Positions 1-8,884 of a DNA stretch of 64,000 bases are shown here, piece after piece. Within the stretch, counting starts at the first letter, position 1. Each line of letters starts with the position of its first letter. Location: contig JACKQE010000010.1 of assembly GCA_024233005.1 (NCBI GenBank), positions 124,001 through 188,000 of the forward strand. The letters run 5' to 3'. The notes under the pieces are model-generated. The model did no database searches and was not told where the DNA came from. It worked only from the letters and a program-made list of their open reading frames with translations. The DNA comes from Akkermansiaceae bacterium. GTDB lineage: Bacteria > Verrucomicrobiota > Verrucomicrobiia > Verrucomicrobiales > DEV007. Both the position numbers and the translations under genes were made by a program.

Positions 1-540
1 GATTTATGGGAGAACTTCTCCTCCGGGGTCCTCTTGGCGGTGTGGAATGCCGACTTCACCGTGCTGGAAGGGGGAGAATGACTTCCAAGCCTATCGCCGC
101 GCGCCCCAAAGTCCTGAAAGGCGATGAAACTACGTGGATCAAGCCCTCCGCTTTGCCGCGATCCAGAGGGCATTCTCTGCGTTTCGAACGGCCACAGCAC
201 CTACGCCAAGTCTTCTCCGGAGGGATGGAACGCCTACCTCACCGCGATCCAATCTCGCCACGGGGAGGTTCTTCGGCGCAGCGCCCCGCTGGTGTCGAAC
301 GGCGCCAACTTTGCTTCAGCGGCGACGGCATCATCACCGGCTATGGCTTCACGGAGGAGGATGATTACCTGTATGTCCCTCGACCGCCACACGGGCAAAA
401 CCGTCACCAGCAATTGGTCAACCGTCCCAGCGCTTGGCTCCTGATCGGCAACGTCCTCCATGTCCGCACTACAACACGGATTACCAGTTCAGGTGGACTG
501 ATGGCTGACGGAACGCGCGGGTTCTGGTCGGTCGGGTGTT
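1..540 (+). pseudogene. Decayed PQQ-like beta-propeller protein, 5' end outside window
   Basis: Protein-like stretches appear successively in all three forward frames, joined only if small indels are assumed. Frame 1 gives ILCVSNGHSTYAKSSPEGWN (about 178-240). Frame 3 gives DGIITGYGFTEEDDYLYV (about 325-378). Frame 1 then resumes with LDRHTGKTV, and a last piece reads PHYNTDYQFRW. The order 'YLYV-LDRHTGK' is typical of the blades of PQQ-like/BamB-type beta-propellers. At least four frame changes occur in about 400 bp, so no intact product is possible as sequenced. The family call is my inference from motifs; the true limits are unknown. Confidence 0.5.
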
Positions 541-1642
541 CCGATCCACCCTGGCGTGCTGGCCGGGCTGATGAACCGCCGGATTTAAGGACTGGTGGAA
601 AGGGGACTCTCCCGCGATGCGGGGAAAACCCTCCGGCGCGCCCATTTTCCCCGCCTTGCGGAAGGTGGTGGTGGGTTCCCGCGACCCCGCCGCCCGCTCA
701 GGCAGCGTGCCATCGCCCAGTCCTCTTGGGCTCTCGTTCGCGAAGGTTTGTGGGTAAGGGATGAGGCCGGAGGATTTCCCAAAAATCGGCTGGTCATTCC
801 GAGCGGCATTGATAGGATTTTTTCAGTTTGGCCTCGATCGATCCATTTTCAGCACCAGTGCGCGCCGGAAGGGAGCGATCCCGGGCGCAGGACTTCCGTG
901 GATCGCATCGCATCGACCTGATGTTTTCTAAACCATAAAAACCAGGTGTGACTTAGCTGCCGGATCGTACCCGGCCGATCTGGCCATATCCATTCACCGT
1001 CAATCCCCACACCTAAATGGTCGCCTGCGTTCTGGGGGGTGATCGCTACACCAGATTGCGGATAATATCCAACTGTTCGGCGATGTTGCGCGTCTCGTGA
1101 AATCCAGCCTACCTTCCTCCTGCTGCTGTCGCGAGCTCTGCCAGTCGCCGCCGAGTCCGCCATTCCCCAAACTCCTGGGAGGCTGTGGGGCATTTGCAGA
1201 CCGTCTGGCGCACCGTTGCCAGCGAAACCCAAAGACAATCCGCCACAAACTTCTCGACCGCCAGATCAAAGAACCAAGCGCCTCAACGCGACCAAAACGA
1301 CGATTGCCACCGCATCGAAGCGCGAAAGTAACTGACACTCTGACCCCCAGCGGAGCAGTGCGCAGAACCTGTTTGTGTTTGGCAGTCTTCCAGACCTACG
1401 CCGAGATCGACTGGCATGACAGTCATCAATCATCCCGGCGACTTCGGCAGTGGTTTCGAGGCGTGCATTGCTGCCGATTCGGCGAGCTACCTTCGTATGG
1501 ATCATAACGAGGGCTTAACACCCGCAACGCCGAACCATGCGCTGCAGCGAACAGGTTCCGGCGGTCACGGCACCTGGCGGCAGACCACCACCACTCTTCA
1601 CCCACCGGCAGGTGCCGCGCCTGCTCCGCCTGCTGAGCTGGT
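541..1642. other. No recognisable gene
   Basis: About 1.1 kb with several overlapping open frames on both strands, none longer than about 136 codons and none matching a family I know. Given the decayed genes on either side, this may be further degraded coding sequence. I see no RNA gene or clear repeat in it. Confidence 0.4.
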
Positions 1643-2015
1643 CGTTGATATGGCTGAGTGATTGTCAAGCGGGCAAAAGTGTTCTGGGCCATCATTTTGA
1701 TGGGTATTCTTGGGTAGGTGACGACAGAAGAGAGGTGAGGAACGCGGTGGCGGGGTGATGCGATTTCGCGCAGACGGGTATGCTGATATGCGTGGACTGG
1801 TTACCACCTGTTTTTGTCTTCACCGGTGGCCTGGGAGCTTCATCTAGACTCGAGCGCCATCCCCGCCTTTCAAGGGTCGCGGGATTGCTCAGAACGTCAT
1901 CAAGTGCCGGCCTTGCGCCTGGGTTGGTTCCTCACCTCCATTCTATCGTCAAAGGTTGTGGTCGGTCGGTTTTCGGCGGGTGGGATGGCGTCGATTCTTC
2001 AGGGATGCGGCGGGG
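1643..2015 (-). ncRNA. Presumptive seekRNA/bridge RNA region of IS copy 1 (deleted form)
   Basis: Long non-coding end located 3' of the transposase. In IS1111-group elements the structured guide RNA is known to come from this side. The presence of an RNA here is inferred from position only. Copy 1 has just 'tg' at 1784-1785 where copy 2 has a 60-nt block containing a small hairpin, so this version may lack part of the RNA scaffold or guide. Confidence 0.3.
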
Positions 2016-3153
2016 TCATTGGGCGGGCACGTTTCCGGGGATGGGCAGGTTGAGTTTGTTCTGGAGTTCCCAGAGGAAGGCGGCCATCTCCCGGGCAATG
2101 GCGACGATGGCCTTGTTCTCCCGCTTGCCCTGCCTTGAGTCAGCCGTAGCGCCGGTGGAGCCGGTGCTGTATGCGCCAGGAGAGCGCCTGACCTCCTTGA
2201 CTGCCTGACCTGCCGCTGGCCTGGGCGCGACGCTGATCTTTCGGCGCTTTGCGGTAGTGCTGGCTGCATTCCACGAGCATCCAACGGGCGTGGCTGTTGC
2301 CGCACTTCGTGATGCTGTTCTGGCGCCGCTTGGTGCCCGAGGAGTATTCGCCCGGGACCAGACCGAGGAAGGCCATGAGCTTGCGGGGGTGCTCGAAGCG
2401 GCGCAGGTCGCCCAGTTCGCTGATCAGGGTCATGGCGGCGACCTCCTGGAAGCCCTTGCAGGCCATCAGGGCCCTGACCACTGGCTCCCATTCCCAGTCG
2501 GCGAGGACCGCCTTCATGCGGGTGGCGAGGCGCTCGACGCGTTCGTATCCCGCGTCGATGGCCTGGAGATACTCTTCGAGGACGAGGTTCTGCACGGGAT
2601 CGGGAAGGGTGAGATGTCTCAGGTAGTTGAGGTGCGAAGGGGTCCAGCGGGCTTTGCCGGAGTAGTGGAAGCCGTTGCGCAGGAGGAAGGAGTTGAGCCG
2701 TTGCTTGGCGCGGGAAAGATCGTCGCTGGCATCGGTGCGGGCGCGGCACAGGTCGCGGACGGCCTCGTCGAGGGCCGGGGGAACGCGCACCACGGTGAGA
2801 TCGCCGTTGCGGAAGGTCTTGGCGATGAGGATGGCGTCCCGCCGGTCGGTCTTGATCTTCTCGTGGGGCTTGCGTTCACTCCGGGAAGGCGACATGACGA
2901 CGCACTCGAGCCCGAGGCGGAGGAAACGCCGGGCGATGACGAAACCGGAGGGGCCGGCCTCGTAGCAGACTTTCAGGTCGCGGAAAGGGACCCCGAGCTT
3001 GGCGGCGAGACGCCGCAGGCAGCGTTCCGCGGCCAGGACGCTGCCGCCGCATTCGCCGAAGTAAGTGGGTTCCTTGCGTTCGCCGGCCTTGGTGAAGGCG
3101 ACGGCGATGGAATCCTTGTGCACGTCGAGTCCGATGTAGTAGGATGTCTTCAT
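2016..3153 (-). pseudogene. IS110-family transposase, frameshifted copy 1
   Basis: DEDD/RuvC-like transposase. The start at ATG 3153 gives MKTSYYIGLDVHKDS, with the first catalytic Asp in GLDVHKD, a Glu in YEAGPSGF, and KTDRRDA later. The C-terminal Transposase_20 part (LGLVPGEYSSGTKRRQNS, carrying the family's catalytic Ser region) is present. After HYRKAP the frame is lost: 'gatctttcggcgc' has an extra T relative to copy 2, and more indels follow (for example in 2130-2215), giving an early stop at 2140. The equivalent of the original stop lies at 2016. Almost certainly inactive as sequenced. Confidence 0.85.
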
Positions 3154-3356
3154 GGTGTTGTCGTCGATTCGTGGTTTAACTGATGCAGCCTCCGGCCTCC
3201 CGCCATCGGACTGCGCGAAACAGGCGGCTCTGCTCCGGACCCCCGGAATAGCCCGCGAGATAAGGAACGGCGGCAACACCGACCCTTTCAACCCCGAACG
3301 GCCGAGCAGCCCAGCTCAGCCATAAGATCTCGGCCAAGTAACGGAGTCCATCATCA

Positions 3357-3707
3357 ATGCCAATTGCTGACATCGCATATCTTCAGGCACACGATGACCC
3401 CATTCATTTGGAGTTCCCCGCCGACACGACAGATTGCGCCCTTGATTGCCGAGGCAGCGCTGGGCGGTGGGTGCTGGCCCAGATTACAGGTCTGAGCCTT
3501 CAGATCGACCTCAAATACGCAGGATGCGAGCTTACCGACTGGGCAGCGTATGAGGAGTTACTGAGGGCGAACACGGCGGAGCGGCACTGTTTTGTTTCAG
3601 CAGTTTGCGTCAGATTCTCAAACTTTGAAGAATGGCGTGATCTAGCTCAGCGCGGCCAGAGAAATACCCTTCAGAGAGCCAGTTCTTCAGCGACTGATCG
3701 ACTCTAG
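3357..3707 (+). CDS. Hypothetical protein, possibly a remnant
   Basis: An open frame of 116 codons starting 27 bp after the end of IS copy 1. The middle (CRGSAGRWVLAQ, KYAGCELTDWAAYEELL, FVSAVCVRFSNFEEW) has a natural-looking composition, unlike the tail, but I do not recognise a family. It has no signal peptide or membrane segment. The neighbouring gene between the IS copies is clearly decayed, so this could be the surviving 5' part of a longer gene. Coding status is uncertain. Confidence 0.3.
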   Translation: MPIADIAYLQAHDDPIHLEFPADTTDCALDCRGSAGRWVLAQITGLSLQIDLKYAGCELTDWAAYEELLRANTAERHCFVSAVCVRFSNFEEWRDLAQRGQRNTLQRASSSATDRL

Positions 3708-4000
3708 ATAGCCGTCGATTTGTTTATGCCTGACGCCTTTTGGGACACCGTTCAGCCACGACCACTCATATTTGATTCTGGCAGATACGCTTTTTTCGAC
3801 TATCTTTGACCTGTTGAGAGACCAGCCGATGGTGAGCGACCAACATCCACAAGGCCGAACAAAAACGGATGCAGGCAACGGCTCGAAGGCTACTTCCGTT
3901 CTGTCAGCAACGTCTTTGGCCTCGCCGTCGCCAGATCCGGGAGACGTTCGCTGAAAAATGAAACTCGCCGCATTAATACCTGATCGCAGCACTACTTCCC

Positions 4001-4640
4001 ATGCCGCTTTTCGCCAAGGACACGAAGGAAGAGACGTTCTGGAAGTGGTCTTCGAGAAGAACCAGGATGATCTCTACCACTTTTGAGAAGGACACTGAGG
4101 CGGTATTCGATCGCTGGCTGCCGCCAACAAGGTGCACGATGATCTCACATTTGAGTTCAGTCCTGTCCGTGAAGACGGAAACACGCGAGCTGTGGACGCG
4201 CCGGTGAATATAGCCTTCCAGCGTTGAGTTCTTCCATGCCGCCCCAAAGCTCCCTGAGGTGGACGATTTTGAAGTATCGGCAGCGACGCTTCCCAATCAA
4301 CGACATCGAGCTTGCTGATCGGAAGCGTCAAGTCGTCGGATGTGCACTCATGCACTTTCAAGGACGACGATCCGAAGAAAGGTCGGCGTCACGACCTTCT
4401 GGACGGATACACCGAAGAGGACAAGGGATCGGTTTAGCGGTGATCGGGCGCAATGTTTCTTGATGAGGCTTTGGGTGAGTCTGACGTCGAGACCTCACGC
4501 TGAGCCGATTGTCTTCTTCGACCGGAGATTCCGTTATTTCGAGCACGCCTGTCCGATTGCGGAGTTGCCTTCCCACTTCGACGAGAAGCTCGGCAGACAA
4601 ACCGACAGCGAACAAGGCGGTGGTGGACAAGCGGCTACTC
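4001..4640 (+). pseudogene. Decayed gene of an uncharacterised bacterial family (FWKWF / DLTFEF / FLDEALGE motifs)
   Basis: Fragments of one protein can be read in order across frames: MPLFAKDTKEETFWKW, FEKNQDDLYHF, EKDTEAVFDR, AAANKVHDDLTFEFSPV, FHAAPKLPEVDDFEV, KYRQRRFPINDIELADRK, KSSDVH, KDDDPKK, GAMFLDEALGESDVET, and YFEHACPIAELPSHFDEKL. I recognise this order from a widespread family of about 200-residue cytosolic proteins of unknown function, but cannot give a Pfam name. Within 4040-4145 alone at least three 1-2 nt indels are needed to restore the frame. The gene sits between the two IS1111-type copies. Confidence 0.55.
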
Positions 4641-4725
4641 GCTCCGAGTCGGAATGACCCTCTTTACTTCAATACTCAACTCTGTTTCGGAGGTGCGCTC
4701 TCGGTAGCCGCTGCCACACCTTGGA

Positions 4726-5156
4726 CGTTGATATGGCTGAGTGATTGTCAAGCGGGCAAAAGTGTTCTGGGCCATCATTTTGATGGATATTCTTGGGTTG
4801 GTGACGACAGAAGAGAGGTGAGGAACGCGGTGGCGGGGTGATGCGATTTCGCGCAGACGGGTATGCAACCGGAGCGCTGCGGAGATAGACAGCCGAAGGC
4901 TGCCCGAAGGGGGGCGAAGCCATCAAATATGCGTGGACTGGTTACCACCTGTTTTTGTCTTCACCGGTGGCCTGGGAGCTTCATCTAGACTCGAGCGCCA
5001 TCCCCGCCTTTCAAGGGTCGCGGGATTGCTCAGAACGTCATCAAGTGCCGGCCTTGCGCCTGGGTTGGTTCCTCACCTCCATTCTATCGTCAAAGGTTGT
5101 GGTCGGTCGGTTTTCGGCGGGTGGGATGGCGTCGATTCTTCAGGGATGCGGCGGGG
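4726..5156 (-). ncRNA. Presumptive seekRNA/bridge RNA region of IS copy 2
   Basis: Non-coding 3' end of the IS1111-subgroup element, the location from which the guide RNA (seekRNA/bridge RNA) is made in characterised IS1111 members. It includes the 4867-4926 block with a GC-rich hairpin that copy 1 lacks. The exact RNA boundaries cannot be set by eye, and expression is not shown by sequence alone. Confidence 0.4.
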
Positions 5157-6295
5157 TCATTGGGCGGGCACGTTTCCGGGGATGGGCAGGTTGAGTTTGT
5201 TCTGGAGTTCCCAGAGGAAGGCGGCCATCTCCCGGGCAATGGCGACGATGGCCTTGTTCTCCCGCTTGCCCCGGGCCTTGAGCTTCACGTAGCGCCGGTG
5301 GAGCCGGTGCTGCATGCGCCAGGAGAGCGCCTTGACCTCCTTGGACTGCCCGACCTGCCGCTGGCTCAAGGCGGCGCCGATCTTCGGCGCTTGCGGTAGT
5401 GCTGGCTGCATTCCACGAGCATCCAACGGGCGTGGCTGTTGCCGCACTTCGTGATGCTGTTCTGGCGCCGCTTGGTGCCCGAGGAGTATTCGCCCGGGAC
5501 CAGGCCGAGGAAGGCCATGAGCTTGCGGGGGTGCTCGAAGCGGCGCAGGTCGCCCAGTTCGCTGATCAGGGTCATGGCGGCGACCTCCTGGAAGCCCTTG
5601 CAGGCCATCAGGGCCCTGACCACTGGCTCCCATTCCCAGTCGGCGAGGACCGCCTTCATGCGGGTGGCGAGGCGCTCGACGCGTTCGTATCCCGCGTCGA
5701 TGGCCTGGAGATACTCTTCGAGGACGAGGTTCTGCACGGGATCGGGAAGGGTGAGATGTCTCAGGTAGTTGAGGTGCGAAGGGGTCCAGCGGGCTTTGCC
5801 GGAGTAGTGGAAGCCGTTGCGCAGGAGGAAGGAGTTGAGCCGTTGCTTGGCGCGGGAAAGATCGTCGCTGGCATCGGTGCGGGCGCGGCACAGGTCGCGG
5901 ACGGCCTCGTCGAGGGCCGGGGGAACGCGCACCACGGTGAGATCGCCGTTGCGGAAGGTCTTGGCGATGAGGATGGCGTCCCGCCGGTCGGTCTTGATCT
6001 TCTCGTGGGGCTTGCGTTCACTCCGGGAAGGCGACATGACGACGCACTCGAGCCCGAGGCGGAGGAAACGCCGGGCGAGGACGAAACCGGAGGGGCCGGC
6101 CTCGTAGCAGACTTTCAGGTCGCGGAAAGGGACCCCGAGCTTGGCGGCGAGACGCCGCAGGCAGCGTTCCGCGGCCAGGACGCTGCCGCCGCATTCGCCG
6201 AAGTAAGTGGGTTCCTTGCGTTCGCCGGCCTTGGTGAAGGCGACGGCGATGGAATCCTTGTGCACGTCGAGTCCGATGTAGTAGGATGTCTTCAT
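5157..6295 (-). pseudogene. IS110-family transposase, copy 2 with one frameshift
   Basis: The same transposase as copy 1, starting at ATG 6295 (MKTSYYIGLDVHKD). The catalytic DEDD elements and the SSGTKRRQNSITK segment are intact through about residue 305. A single-base deletion in a T run (cgcttgcgg here, cgctttgcgg in copy 1, near 5389-5391) shifts the frame after HYRK. As sequenced the product ends early at 5366 with RRRSAPP. In the other frame the normal C-terminus continues without interruption (APKIGAAL to LPIPGNVPAQ) to a stop at 5157. Restoring one base would therefore give a complete protein of about 379 residues. This may be a real mutation or a homopolymer sequencing error. Confidence 0.85.
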
Positions 6296-6484
6296 GGTGT
6301 TGTCGTCGATCCGTGGTTTAACTGATGCAGCCTCCGGCCTCCCGCCATCGGACTGCGCGAAACAGGCGGCTCTGCTCCGGACCCCCGGAATAGCCCGCGA
6401 GATAAGGAACGGCGGCAACACCGACCCTTTCAACCCCGAACGGCCGAGCAGCCCAGCTCAGCCATAAGATCTAGCCAAATAAAG

Positions 6485-7003
6485 ATGGAGATCAACTGCC
6501 CCAAATGTTCTTATAGCGTGGAGTCCCTTCCGAATTCTTCTGCGCCGACGGCGTTGTGTCCTAAGTGTGGAACCTTGATTTCGCTCAGAGTCCATCGCGC
6601 GTCACGAAACATCCCATCCGGCCAGTTCCCCAGGGTAGTGACACGAAGTTTGCCTTCCTTGTTGTTCCATTTTTCCGGTCGGATCCGAAGGCGGGAATAC
6701 TGGGCGATTACGTTGGGGAGTGGTGCGGTTTACGGTGCGCTCGTGGTTGGACTGGCAATGTTGGTTGAAGAAAAAGACGAAAGCATCCCCAAAGGCATTT
6801 ATGTCGGTCTTCTCGTGGGAACGCTGGCGTATTGCTGGGTGAATATCGCCTGCAATTTTCAACGATGGCATGACCGCGATAAATCTGGCTTCTGGAGTCT
6901 TGTTTCCCTGATTCCACTTGTCGGTTGGATCTGGGCGCTCATCGAGACAGGCTTTCTCCCAGGCACACCTGGTCGCAACAGATTCGGTCCTCCGCTCGGT
7001 TAA
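6485..7003 (+). CDS. DUF805 membrane protein with N-terminal zinc ribbon
   Basis: 172 residues. The N-terminus has a zinc ribbon with Cys5/Cys8 (CPKC) and Cys25/Cys28 (CPKCG). The C-terminal part is a DUF805-type domain: RIRRREYW (66-73) precedes the first membrane segment, hydrophobic stretches lie at about 76-94, 103-123 and 138-155, and QRWHDRDKSGFW (126-137) is the family's typical loop. It probably sits in the inner membrane with the ribbon in the cytosol; function is unknown for the family. The start codon lies 12 bp after the right end of IS copy 2, so the native promoter has probably been displaced and transcription may now depend on the IS. Confidence 0.8.
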   Translation: MEINCPKCSYSVESLPNSSAPTALCPKCGTLISLRVHRASRNIPSGQFPRVVTRSLPSLLFHFSGRIRRREYWAITLGSGAVYGALVVGLAMLVEEKDESIPKGIYVGLLVGTLAYCWVNIACNFQRWHDRDKSGFWSLVSLIPLVGWIWALIETGFLPGTPGRNRFGPPLG

Positions 7004-7041
7004 AGTTTTCCTATCACTGGCTAACAAGCCGAAATTCCATG

Positions 7042-7119
7042 CCTGATCAGGTTGCGAGGTGATTGACTTTACTGATTAGAATTCTTACTTTGCACGCGAA
7101 ATCGCGCTCCCTGATCAGG
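7042..7119 (+). promoter_or_regulatory. Sigma70-like promoter flanked by two identical palindromes
   Basis: TTGACT (7063-7068) and TACTTT (7086-7091) are separated by 17 bp and lie upstream of the CPBP protease gene. The 10-bp perfect palindrome cctgatcagg occurs at 7042-7051 and again at 7110-7119, 68 bp apart (about 6.5 helical turns), bracketing the promoter. This layout would suit a dimeric repressor with looping, but no regulator gene adjoins it. Binding is inference. Confidence 0.5.
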
Positions 7120-7165
7120 CTGGCATCTCTTGAACGTTGTGCAAAAACATACTCTCCCATCTCAC

Positions 7166-8050
7166 ATGAGTGAAGACGCAGTTACGAATTCCTCCTCCAA
7201 ACCTCCCGGTCTTATGCGGCGCATTGTTCGATCGCCGCTGGTGCGTATCGGGACACTGGGTTTTCTCCTGCTGATGATGATGGGACTGAACACTGATGTG
7301 ATGACCAGCTACGCGGACGAGCCATTCAAGTCCGTGAAACACATAGTGGCTTTGGCCATCGCCGGTTTCGCGGTGTATCGCGCTTACGCCTTCTTCATCG
7401 AGCAGCGGTCCGTCTCCGAACTGGCTTTGCAGGGCATGGGACGGGAACTCGGAATTGGCCTCCTCATCGGTGCGGGTCTCTATGCGGCCTGCGAGCTGTT
7501 CCTCATGGCTTTGGGCATCTACCGCATCACCGGCGTGAACTCCTGGATTTTCATGGTCCCGGCGATTGCCATGGCGCTTAGTTCTGGGATTTTCGAGGAG
7601 TTGCTTTTCCGCGGGGTTCTCTTCCGGTCCGTCGAGTCCTGGTTCGGCAGTTGGGCGGCACTGGTCGTGTCTTCTCTTGTCTTCGGCCTGACCCACTTGA
7701 TCAACCCAGAAGCCACCCTGGAGGGGGCTTTATTCATCGCCGTCGAGGCTGGGGTTCTGCTGGCTGCGGCCTATATGCTGACACGTCGGCTGTGGTTGAG
7801 CATCGGGTTCCATGTTGCGTGGAACTACACGCAATCGGCCATCTTCTCAAGCATCGTCTCCGGCAACGAAGCGGCGCAGGGCCTCATTCGATCAACGGTC
7901 AATGGCCCTGACTTCCTGACAGGCGGCAAATTCGGGGTAGAGTCCTCTGTGTTTTCCCTGCTTCTTTGCACCACTACAGGAGTGGTGATGGTGGTGATGG
8001 CTGTCAAGCGCGGCAAGATCGTTCCACCAATCTGGAAGCGCTCCGCCTGA
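7166..8050 (+). CDS. CPBP-family intramembrane glutamic endopeptidase
   Basis: 294 residues from the ATG at 7166; an in-frame TTG at 7130 would add 12 residues and is less likely. The protein is polytopic with about seven hydrophobic segments. All CPBP (Abi/Rce1-like) motifs are visible: EELLFRG (144-150, catalytic Glu pair), FGLTH (173-177) and HVAWN (216-220). Characterised relatives cleave CAAX-type or other substrates within the membrane; in bacteria many serve in bacteriocin immunity or are of unknown role. The gene is transcribed alone from a good promoter bracketed by palindromes. Confidence 0.85.
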   Translation: MSEDAVTNSSSKPPGLMRRIVRSPLVRIGTLGFLLLMMMGLNTDVMTSYADEPFKSVKHIVALAIAGFAVYRAYAFFIEQRSVSELALQGMGRELGIGLLIGAGLYAACELFLMALGIYRITGVNSWIFMVPAIAMALSSGIFEELLFRGVLFRSVESWFGSWAALVVSSLVFGLTHLINPEATLEGALFIAVEAGVLLAAAYMLTRRLWLSIGFHVAWNYTQSAIFSSIVSGNEAAQGLIRSTVNGPDFLTGGKFGVESSVFSLLLCTTTGVVMVVMAVKRGKIVPPIWKRSA

Positions 8051-8542
8051 TTCCTCAAGAAGTGGAAGAAGCACAACCCCAAAGATAGATTTGGGCGATA
8101 GCCCCGAACCTATCCGTTGTTGAGCAGGCCCACCGGCGCGGGTGGAGCGTCTTCTCCGGTTTCGAATTTCGACGGTTCCTCAGAGACTTGCGTCAGGTCG
8201 GGGCGGTCGATCATCCCGACGACGGCCTGAGCGGGGGGCAGCGAGTCTGATCTCAAGGTGATTAGGCTCGCATGACAGTGCCCCGGCGTGATGGGGTGCC
8301 AAGCCAACTGAGGGAGGAGTCGCTTGGTCCCTGAGAAAGGCCATTTTTTTGCCTCGGACCCGCACGCTCCCAGAACATCGCCCAAGGAGGTTGGGGATGC
8401 CGGAATCGCTGCGAGCGTCGTCACGCGGGACCGATCTTCGGTGGACTGGGTGGCGTCAGACCTGGGCTTTGAGGGGAGGCGACGGCCCCCGCAGGGGATA
8501 AGGACGCGCGATCTCCCGCAGGAAGGTCAGCGGGCCGCCGCA
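8051..8542. other. No recognisable gene
   Basis: About 490 bp between the CPBP gene and the IS110 fragment. Open frames on both strands are short and unlike known proteins. It may contain the decayed rest of the neighbouring IS110 element, but I cannot align it by eye. Confidence 0.4.
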
Positions 8543-8884
8543 CTACTCACAGGAAAATGGCTTGGGTTCAGGAAGCTTCGGCGCGGGTTCGCCCCGCGTT
8601 CCGAGCAGCTGGCGGATGCGCAGCCCCACGGTGAGGCCATGGTAACCCAGCCACTGAAGCCTTCGGGCAAAGACAAAACCAGTCCGACCGGCTTCCGACA
8701 CGATGGAGATCTCGCTTTTTTCGACCTGGTGGTTCTGGCGAATTTTGAGAAGACCACGCTCCGCGGAAAGATTGGACCCGCACCACTTGCCGTGGGATTG
8801 CTGATCAGAACCATCGGCCAAAGCCGTGGCGACAACGATCGAGGTTTGATGGCCGTCGAGCCCGAGATAGAGTTTGGTATTCAT
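8543..8884 (-). pseudogene. IS110-family transposase N-terminal fragment (different subtype)
   Basis: 113 codons matching only the N-terminal RuvC-like part: KLYLGLDGHQTSIVVATA carries the first catalytic Asp, and IVSEAGRTGFVFARRL carries the Glu with the usual 'EAG..GF' context. It stops before the expected DRRDA-type segment and has no C-terminal Transposase_20 domain. It is clearly not a copy of the 1643/4726 element, since shared residues are limited to family motifs. It is therefore a remnant of a second IS110-type insertion. Confidence 0.7.

Larger units (their letters stand above)
1643..3330 (-). mobile_element. IS110-family insertion sequence, IS1111 subgroup, copy 1
   Basis: Shares near-identity with 4726-6472 from 'cgttgatatgg' at the left to 'ataagatct' at the right, which sets the approximate ends. 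A 10-bp subterminal inverted repeat, tatggctgag (1649-1658) and ctcagccata (3315-3324), lies a few bases inside the ends; subterminal repeats distinguish the IS1111 subgroup from other IS110 elements. The transposase reads on the minus strand, with about 177 bp of non-coding sequence 5' and about 373 bp 3' of it. Compared with copy 2 it lacks a 58-nt net block at 1784-1785 and carries several indels near the transposase 3' end. No target duplication is seen, as expected for the family. Confidence 0.85.
4726..6472 (-). mobile_element. IS110-family insertion sequence, IS1111 subgroup, copy 2
   Basis: The better preserved of two direct copies. Subterminal inverted repeats are tatggctgag (4732-4741) and ctcagccata (6457-6466). 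About 431 bp of non-coding sequence lies 3' of the transposase and about 177 bp lies 5'. A 60-nt block at 4867-4926, absent from copy 1, includes a small hairpin (cagcc-gaa-ggctg). The right end lies only 12 bp before the start codon of the next gene. The sequences just outside the right ends of the two copies are similar (ggccaagtaa after copy 1, agccaaataa after copy 2), consistent with guide-directed target choice or with a slightly longer element. Confidence 0.87.

Noticed and set aside
849..1505. Overlapping frames on both strands that might be a decayed transposase or other gene
   Set aside because: I could not read any ordered set of motifs across frames, unlike the ghosts at 1-540 and 4001-4640. 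Left as unassigned.
2257..3183. Open frame of 308 codons on the plus strand, repeated at 5399-6325
   Set aside because: It is the antisense shadow of the IS110 transposase. The GC-rich codons of the transposase keep the opposite frame open. No start signal, and the protein has no sensible composition.
1643..6472. Composite transposon carrying the gene at 4001-4640
   Set aside because: IS110 elements do not normally mobilise intervening DNA as IR-bounded composites, the copies have different flanks, and the cargo is dead. Direct repeats could equally come from two separate insertions.
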